From contig CASEMN010000001.1 of the NCBI GenBank assembly GCA_949289045.1, positions 62,001-126,000 of the forward strand: DNA of 64,000 nt. Reading direction: 5' to 3'. A program made the translations under genes and the position numbers. This document shows, piece after piece, positions 62,200 through 64,000 of this stretch (positions are counted from its first letter, which is position 1; each line of letters opens with the position of its first letter). The notes beneath the pieces are model-generated. The model was not told the DNA's origin, made no database searches, and saw nothing but the letters and a program-made list of their open reading frames with translations. The DNA comes from an uncultured Oscillospiraceae bacterium (lineage in GTDB: Bacteria; Bacillota; Clostridia; Oscillospirales; Acutalibacteraceae).

Positions 62200-62931
62200 A
62201 TGGAAATAGAAAACAGATATGAACGGCAGATAAATATACCCCAGATAGGCACTGAAGGTCAGAAAAAGCTTGCGAAGTCCCACCTTTTGGTTGTAGGAGC
62301 AGGAGGGCTCGGAGCGCCTTTGCTCTATGCTCTTGCGGGAGCCGGTATAGGACATTTGACAATAGTTGACGGTGACTATGTATCCATGGGAAATTTAAAT
62401 CGTCAGTTTTTGTATACCCAGGCGGAAATAGGATTCAGAAAAGCGGATATGGCGGCGGTGAGACTTAGGCGTTTCAATCCTGAAATACAGATTGAGGCAA
62501 TTCATCACCACGCACGTCCCAACAATGTTGAAACCATGGTGGACGGTAAGGACATGGTTATTGTAGCAGCCGATAATATCGCCACACGTCTGCTTCTTAA
62601 CAGAGTCTGTGCAAAGCGGAATATTCCCCTTATCAATGGAGGAGTTGAGGGGCTTTACGGCGCACTTATGGCAATTGAGTATGGAAAGACGCCGTGTCTT
62701 GAATGTTTTTATGCCCATACTGCGGCAAAAAGGGAGAGTGGAACGGCTCTCGGAGCGGTAAGTTCGGTTATAGCTTCCCTTATGGCGAATACCGCAATAG
62801 AGATGCTTCTGGAAAAGAATCCAATTCCCGGTGAGATGCTCCTATATGACGGAGTTCGTCTTACACTGGAAAAGGTTCCTGTGTCCCGTGATCCCAACTG
62901 TCGTATATGCGGTGAAATAAAGAACGATTAA
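62200..62931 (+). CDS. HesA/MoeB/ThiF-family adenylyltransferase
   Basis: Protein of 243 aa. ATP-binding LLVVGAGGLGAPLLYALAGA, then VDGDYVSMGNLNRQFLY (MoeB signature), and zinc Cys pairs CLECF and CRIC near the ends. It would adenylate the C-terminal Gly of the adjacent MoaD-like protein. Normal MoeB length without a rhodanese domain. Part of the AOR operon. Confidence 0.92.
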   Translation: MEIENRYERQINIPQIGTEGQKKLAKSHLLVVGAGGLGAPLLYALAGAGIGHLTIVDGDYVSMGNLNRQFLYTQAEIGFRKADMAAVRLRRFNPEIQIEAIHHHARPNNVETMVDGKDMVIVAADNIATRLLLNRVCAKRNIPLINGGVEGLYGALMAIEYGKTPCLECFYAHTAAKRESGTALGAVSSVIASLMANTAIEMLLEKNPIPGEMLLYDGVRLTLEKVPVSRDPNCRICGEIKND

Positions 62932-62952
62932 ATACAAACGGAGAGGTGTAAT

Positions 62953-63789
62953 ATGAAAAAAGCGGTTTCTATAATATTATGTATTGTTATGCTCTTTACC
63001 CTTGCAGCCTGTGGAGCTGCGGATAACCCCAAAAATGAGGTGATCAGGCTTTCCACTACAACTTCTGTTAATGACAGCGGACTTTTGCCTTATTTGCAGC
63101 CTTATTTTGAAGAGGATACAGGCTACAAGCTTGAGATTACCTCTGCCGGAACAGGCGCCGCCATTGAAAAGGGACGTACAGGCGATGCCGACTGTCTGCT
63201 TGTTCACGCAAAGGAAAGCGAAGAGGAATTTATAAATGAGGGCTACGGAGTAGAGCGTATCCCCTTTATGTATAATTACTTTGTAATTGTCGGTCCCGCA
63301 GATGACCCGGCAGGAGTCAAGGACGCCGCAAACGCAACTGAAGCCTTCAAGAAGATAGCTGAAAACGGGAAAACCCCATTTATTTCCAGAGGCGACGATT
63401 CGGGAACCCATAAAGCCGAGCTTGCGCTATGGGAAAAGGCGGGCATTACTCCCGAGGGACAGGAATGGTATATTTCAACTGGTCAGGGTATGGGTGCATC
63501 CCTTGTAGTTGCCAGTGAGAAGCAGGGCTACATATTTACCGATAAGGGAACATATCTCTCCCACGAGAAAAAGGATACCCTTACAATGCTTATGGAAGAG
63601 AGCGAAGAGCTTAAGAACACATATTCAATGATCGCCGTAAATCCCGAAAAGTGGCCTGACACAAATATTGACGGTGCAAATGCCTTTATAGAGTGGATGC
63701 AGAGCGAAAAGGCAACTAAGCTTATCGCTGAGTACGGAGTCAAAGAATACGGTCAGCCCCTGTTTTTTGTAGGAGAGGGAAATGCATGA
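62953..63789 (+). CDS. tupA: Tungstate ABC transporter substrate-binding lipoprotein TupA
   Basis: Protein of 278 aa with lipoprotein signal (ILCIVMLFTLAAC) and Cys at about residue 20. TupA markers: RLSTTTSVNDSGLLPYLQP and ISRGDDSGTHKAEL, the oxyanion-binding loops that separate TupA from ModA and WtpA; ISTGQGMGASLVVASEKQGY is also conserved. It captures tungstate outside the membrane. It is in the AOR operon and overlaps the permease start by 8 bases, which ties W supply to the AOR. Confidence 0.93.
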   Translation: MKKAVSIILCIVMLFTLAACGAADNPKNEVIRLSTTTSVNDSGLLPYLQPYFEEDTGYKLEITSAGTGAAIEKGRTGDADCLLVHAKESEEEFINEGYGVERIPFMYNYFVIVGPADDPAGVKDAANATEAFKKIAENGKTPFISRGDDSGTHKAELALWEKAGITPEGQEWYISTGQGMGASLVVASEKQGYIFTDKGTYLSHEKKDTLTMLMEESEELKNTYSMIAVNPEKWPDTNIDGANAFIEWMQSEKATKLIAEYGVKEYGQPLFFVGEGNA

Positions 63790-64000
63790 TTTTTCCGAAG
63801 CGCTGAGACTTATCTTTACGGGAGATACAGAGCTTTGGGGGATTATATGGGTTACGCTGAGAATGTCATTTTTCAGCACCGTTATTTCCTCAATTATAGG
63901 TCTTCCCCTCGGTGCAATTATTGGAAGTTGCCGTTTTCCGGGACAGCGCACCCTTGTTCAAATAACGAGCACTCTTATGAGCCTGCCGCCCGTAGTGGCA
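63782..64000 (+). CDS. tupB: Tungstate ABC transporter permease TupB, truncated by window end
   Basis: The ATG at 63782 opens 73 codons running off the window (MHDFSEALRLIFTGDTELWG, then WVTLRMSFFSTVISSIIGLP). The match to TupB N-termini is good: a short amphipathic start, then the first helix and PLGAIIGSCRFPGQR. It overlaps tupA by 8 bases in another frame. The 3' part, and presumably the ATPase gene tupC, lie beyond the window. Confidence 0.85.
   Translation, partial: MHDFSEALRLIFTGDTELWGIIWVTLRMSFFSTVISSIIGLPLGAIIGSCRFPGQRTLVQITSTLMSLPPVVA

Overview
The window is low-GC chromosomal DNA from an anaerobic, endospore-forming member of the Clostridia, probably a gut or rumen lineage near Oscillospiraceae/Ruminococcaceae. 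The evidence is spo0A, spoIVB, sigG and an uninterrupted sigK; many Fe-S flavoenzymes; a K+-type membrane pyrophosphatase; an aldehyde:ferredoxin oxidoreductase operon with tungstate uptake; and carbohydrate genes (GH29, GH4, a six-hairpin glycosidase). No phage, insertion sequence or CRISPR array was seen. The taxonomic placement is inference from gene content.

Layout. 1-2040: an ECF-type sigma factor with a DUF4367 membrane partner, then a small secreted protein behind a pair of direct repeats. 2117-7946: a three-gene flavin/Fe-S operon (NuoE-like, NuoF/HydB-like, and a NuoG+GltD fusion) resembling electron-bifurcating transhydrogenases of the Stn type. 8132-12292: an SDR/zinc-ribbon fusion, a TrpR-like repressor, a methyltransferase, hslO and a tRNA cluster (Gly, Arg, His, Gln). 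12449-19536: GH4 and PfkB sugar genes, rnhB, yraN, an M19 dipeptidase, thrC and a phosphoesterase. 19631-23062: tig-clpP-clpX. 23242-31686: alpha-L-fucosidase, tRNA-Pro, a lipoprotein, a hydrolase, hppA, initiator tRNA-Met and a membrane XRE regulator. 31850-35533: an SDR, a DUF1292 gene, two structured non-coding RNA candidates (33172-33384 minus; 33827-34364 plus) and a cytidylate-kinase-like gene. 35627-43483: MscS, a CDF exporter, an Lrp regulator, a proton-translocating transhydrogenase operon whose PntB carries three tandem NADP-binding domains, and ldh. 43552-50230: a UPF0340 gene, then spoIVB, spo0A, sigG and sigK around a glycosidase. 50285-55554: a peptide-immunity-type ABC transporter divergent from a two-component system. 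55632-59001: M20 peptidase, GPH transporter and an ATC-hydrolase-like gene. 59538-64000: ferredoxin, AOR, MoaD-like, ThiF-like, TupA and the start of TupB.

How they fit together. Several genes handle redox and energy coupling between NADH, NADPH and ferredoxin: the Stn-like complex, PntAA/AB/B, the pyrophosphatase, lactate dehydrogenase and the tungsten-type aldehyde oxidoreductase with its polyferredoxin. The sporulation genes form a loose regulatory block. The hairpin that terminates spo0A also contains the sigG ribosome binding site.

The most noteworthy items are the triplicated PntB domain III, the two intergenic structured RNAs (about 540 and 200 nt, neither assigned to a family here), the GltD-in-NuoG fusion, and the spo0A/sigG hairpin. 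All functional calls rest on motifs recognised by eye; no database search was run.
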